DNA of 9,164 nt from positions 1-9,164 of the forward strand of contig JASFRI010000163.1 in assembly GCA_050115015.1 (NCBI GenBank), in the 5' to 3' direction. How positions within the stretch are numbered: position 1 is the first letter of the stretch; the number at the start of each line of letters is the position of its first letter. Below are positions 7,809 to 9,164 of this stretch, piece by piece. A program made the translations under genes and the position numbers. Source of the DNA: JASFRI01 sp050115015 (GTDB lineage: Bacteria > Acidobacteriota > Polarisedimenticolia > CBDVAL01). The notes under the pieces were generated by a model, which was given only the letters and a program-made list of their open reading frames with translations, searched no databases and was not told where the DNA came from.

Positions 7809-8474
7809 ATGGGCGACACGACGGTCCGTCTCACGCACTTCTCCGACGTCTGCTGCATCTGGGCCTACGTCTCCCATGTCCGGCTGGAGGAGCTGCGGTC
7901 CGCCCTGGGGGATCGCCTGCAGGTGGAGCACCGCTTCGTGCCGGTGTTCGGCGCGGCCCGGGAGCGCATCCGCCGGCACTGGGATGGGCGCGGTGGGTTC
8001 GACGGCTATGCCCGGCACGTGCAGGAGATCGCCGCGCGCTTCCCGCACGTCGAGGTGGACCCCGCCGTCTGGTCCTCCGTACGGCCGCGATCCTCCTCGC
8101 CGGCGCACCTCCTGCTCAAGGCCGTGCAGCTCCTCGAGGACGGCGCGAGCCTCGTGGCGCCCGCGGCCTGGGCGGTCCGCGAGGCGTTCTTCCGGGAAGG
8201 CCGCGACATCGGGTGCACCGCCACACTCCTCGAGGTTGCCGGGGAGCAGCGGCTTCCGGTGGGCGACATCGGTGACCGGATGGAGAGCGGCGCTGCGATG
8301 GCGGCGCTCTGCCGCGACGTGGAGCTCCGGGACGAGCTGCGGGTGGAGGGGAGCCCCACCTACCTCCTGAACCAGGGGCGCCAGAAGCTCTACGGGGACG
8401 TCGGCTACCGCGTCCTGGAGGCGAACATCCAGGAGCTGCTCCGGCAGCCGGACGGCGGCGCCTCCTGGTGCTAG
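7809..8474 (+). CDS. DsbA-family (thioredoxin-fold) protein with monothiol active site
   Basis: 221 residues; ATG 7809 follows GGAGGT (7798-7803) by 5 bases. The fold is that of the DsbA/FrnE/2-hydroxychromene-2-carboxylate isomerase group. It has an initial strand and SDVCCIWAY (12-20) where oxidoreductases have the CPWC site, a long helical insertion (about 50-175), then EGSPTYLLN (180-188) with the cis-Pro at 183, and a final strand and helix. Aligned on CxxC, the site reads Cys16-Ile-Trp-Ala19. The second Cys is lost and an extra Cys15 precedes the first. Two more Cys lie in the helical part (136, 168) and one is the last residue (221). There is no signal peptide, so it should act in the cytosol. 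Monothiol members of this fold often use glutathione or another thiol as cofactor, but the substrate is unknown here. It lies just after the radical SAM gene and may be expressed by read-through of the terminator between them. Confidence 0.82.
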   Translation: MGDTTVRLTHFSDVCCIWAYVSHVRLEELRSALGDRLQVEHRFVPVFGAARERIRRHWDGRGGFDGYARHVQEIAARFPHVEVDPAVWSSVRPRSSSPAHLLLKAVQLLEDGASLVAPAAWAVREAFFREGRDIGCTATLLEVAGEQRLPVGDIGDRMESGAAMAALCRDVELRDELRVEGSPTYLLNQGRQKLYGDVGYRVLEANIQELLRQPDGGASWC

Positions 8475-8501
8475 CCGGGGGAACCCCTCCCGTCCGGCTT
8501 T
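8473..8501 (+). terminator. possible terminator after the DsbA-like gene
   Basis: AGCCGG (8473-8478) can pair with CCGGCT (8494-8499), with GGG/CCC stacking inside (8479-8481 with 8484-8487), followed by only three T. It starts inside the stop codon. The long unpaired side and short T-run make it a weak candidate. Confidence 0.35.
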
Positions 8502-8512
8502 CCACGGATGGG

Positions 8513-8745
8513 GGCGAAAGTCCTCGCCCTCGCATCCGGTACCTTCGCCTGATTTTCCCCGGTGCCGGCCCCTGTCCTCACGAATATCAGGCGAATGCGA
8601 CGTCTCGCCCGGGACCCGGTTCCGGCGGCGTTCTGGCTCTTGCTCTCAAGAACTTGGGGAATGCGTGCCGTCCGGTGGCCGGTGTCGGGGCCCGGAAAGG
8701 GCGTCCCAGGAGGCCCCCCACAGTGTTCCCCGGCGGACTTTCGCC
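8513..8745. repeat. outer 11-bp inverted repeat pair
   Basis: GGCGAAAGTCC (8513-8523) and GGACTTTCGCC (8735-8745) are perfect inverted copies 211 bp apart. No matching short direct repeats flank them, so a transposon footprint is not supported. Long-range pairing in an RNA is possible. An 11-bp match in a 426-bp GC-rich stretch could still be chance. Confidence 0.4.
8544..8595. repeat. inner 10-bp inverted repeat pair
   Basis: TTCGCCTGAT (8544-8553) and ATCAGGCGAA (8586-8595) are perfect inverted copies with a 32-base loop that contains a further CCGG-tg-CCGG palindrome. The pair lies inside the outer repeat. The hairpin could form in RNA of either strand; neither side has a T-run, so it is not an obvious terminator. 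Confidence 0.5.
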
Positions 8746-8900
8746 TTTGCGGGGACCAGGGGTGTGCATGGGCGCCGGCGCCGCCTTCCATCCGGTCCCG
8801 GCGGGAGGCGGCCCGCGCCCCGGCCCGGGGCCCGCCCGGATACCGGTCCGGAGGGCGGCCCTCCCGGGACGCTTCTGCTACGCTCCCACGGGAGGTCCCC

Positions 8901-9164
8901 ATGCCGGAGCTGCCCGATATCGCCGTGTACCTCCAGTCGCTGCGAGTGCGCGTCCTCGGACGACCCCTGGAGCGGGTCCGGCTGCGCAGCCCCTTCCTGC
9001 TGCGGTCCGTCTCGCCCCCGCCGGCGGAGCTCGAGGGCAGAGCGGTCCGGGAGCTTCGCCGCCTGGGGAAGCGGATCGTCCTCGCCTTCGATGACCGGCT
9101 TTTCCTGGTGCTCCACTTGATGATCGCGGGGCGCCTCCACTGGCGAAAGCCCGGCGCCGGGATC
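8901..9164 (+). CDS. Fpg/Nei-family DNA glycosylase, N-terminal part, runs off right edge
   Basis: The first 88 residues of a base-excision-repair enzyme that removes oxidised bases and nicks the strand by beta/delta elimination. It begins MPELPDI; after Met removal the N-terminal Pro is the catalytic nucleophile and the next Glu the acid. LGKRI near residue 57 provides the conserved Lys, and LHLMIAGRLHW (about 72-82) is the family's beta-sandwich signature. The usual length is about 270-300 residues, so the helix-two-turn-helix and any zinc finger lie outside the window. The sequence cannot separate Fpg (oxidised purines) from Nei (oxidised pyrimidines) here; the MPELPDI opening fits a broad bacterial subgroup. 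ATG 8901 has GGAGGT (8891-8896) 4 bases upstream. It appears to be a separate transcription unit from the DsbA-like gene. Confidence 0.92.
   Translation, partial: MPELPDIAVYLQSLRVRVLGRPLERVRLRSPFLLRSVSPPPAELEGRAVRELRRLGKRIVLAFDDRLFLVLHLMIAGRLHWRKPGAGI

Larger units (their letters stand above)
8475..8900. other. 426-bp noncoding stretch, GC-rich with several inverted repeats
   Basis: No open frame here reads like a known protein; frames that cross it run on in the wrong frame into the glycosylase gene. It holds two nested long-range inverted repeats (8513-8745 and 8544-8595). Near the right end are local dyads: GCCCCGG-C-CCGGGGC (8817-8831) and GGAGGG-cgg-CCCTCC (8850-8864). A TGC-TACGCT (8875-8883) might be an extended -10 for the glycosylase gene, but no -35 is visible. 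I saw no tRNA, rRNA or known riboswitch. Confidence 0.5.

Noticed and set aside
8513..8745. Inverted repeats as ends of a small insertion element
   Set aside because: No flanking direct repeats, no encoded transposase, and no second copy within the window.
8471..8902. 143-residue open frame on the minus strand in the noncoding stretch
   Set aside because: No plausible ribosome binding site or recognisable motif; composition is typical of random GC-rich sequence.
8468..9094. 208-residue open frame on the plus strand across the noncoding stretch
   Set aside because: It overlaps the Fpg/Nei gene in a different frame and is Arg/Pro/Gly-rich without motifs.

Overview
The window is gene-dense, very GC-rich DNA (third codon positions almost all G or C) from a bacterium. 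I see seven intact or edge-truncated genes of known family and one unrecognised gene. There are no rRNA, tRNA, CRISPR or insertion-sequence features. The gene set includes a eukaryote-Dus3-like dihydrouridine synthase, an EgtB with an N-terminal Tyr-Tyr pair like the Chloracidobacterium enzyme, and a bacterial relative of the archaeal MJ0619/tetraether-synthase radical SAM enzymes. This would suit an uncultured high-GC lineage such as Acidobacteriota or a neighbouring phylum, but that placement is inference and weak.

Layout. Positions 1-783 (minus) hold the N-terminal part of a multi-membrane-pass GT-C glycosyltransferase that runs off the left edge. Divergent from it is a Dus-family tRNA-dihydrouridine synthase (856-1956, plus). 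It converges on egtB (1969-3261, minus) across a 12-bp gap, inside a small dyad that holds both stop codons. Upstream of egtB on the same strand lies a two-gene unit: thiC (4130-5509), then an unrecognised 216-residue gene (3466-4116) 13 bp downstream.

The 195-bp region 5510-5704 separates thiC from a divergent 672-residue radical SAM enzyme (5705-7723, plus). It carries two good sigma70-type promoters that point across each other. Each has its -35 box inside a perfect 8-bp-arm dyad. The radical SAM gene ends at a textbook rho-independent terminator (7751-7782). Only 26 bp later comes a DsbA-fold protein (7809-8474) whose active site has one usable Cys. Both proteins end in Cys, the radical SAM one in a CxxxxCxC tail. 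A 426-bp noncoding stretch with two nested long-range inverted repeats (8475-8900) leads into the start of an Fpg/Nei-type DNA glycosylase (8901 to the right edge).

How the genes fit together. Most are independent housekeeping or stress functions: tRNA modification, thiamine pyrimidine synthesis, ergothioneine synthesis, base excision repair and envelope glycosylation. The least ordinary part is 5510-8474: the radical SAM enzyme, the partly attenuated monothiol DsbA-like gene behind it, and the control region shared with thiC. The most economical hypothesis is a lipid- or cofactor-modifying radical SAM enzyme with a redox partner. That rests on neighbourhood and shared Cys tails, not on direct evidence.
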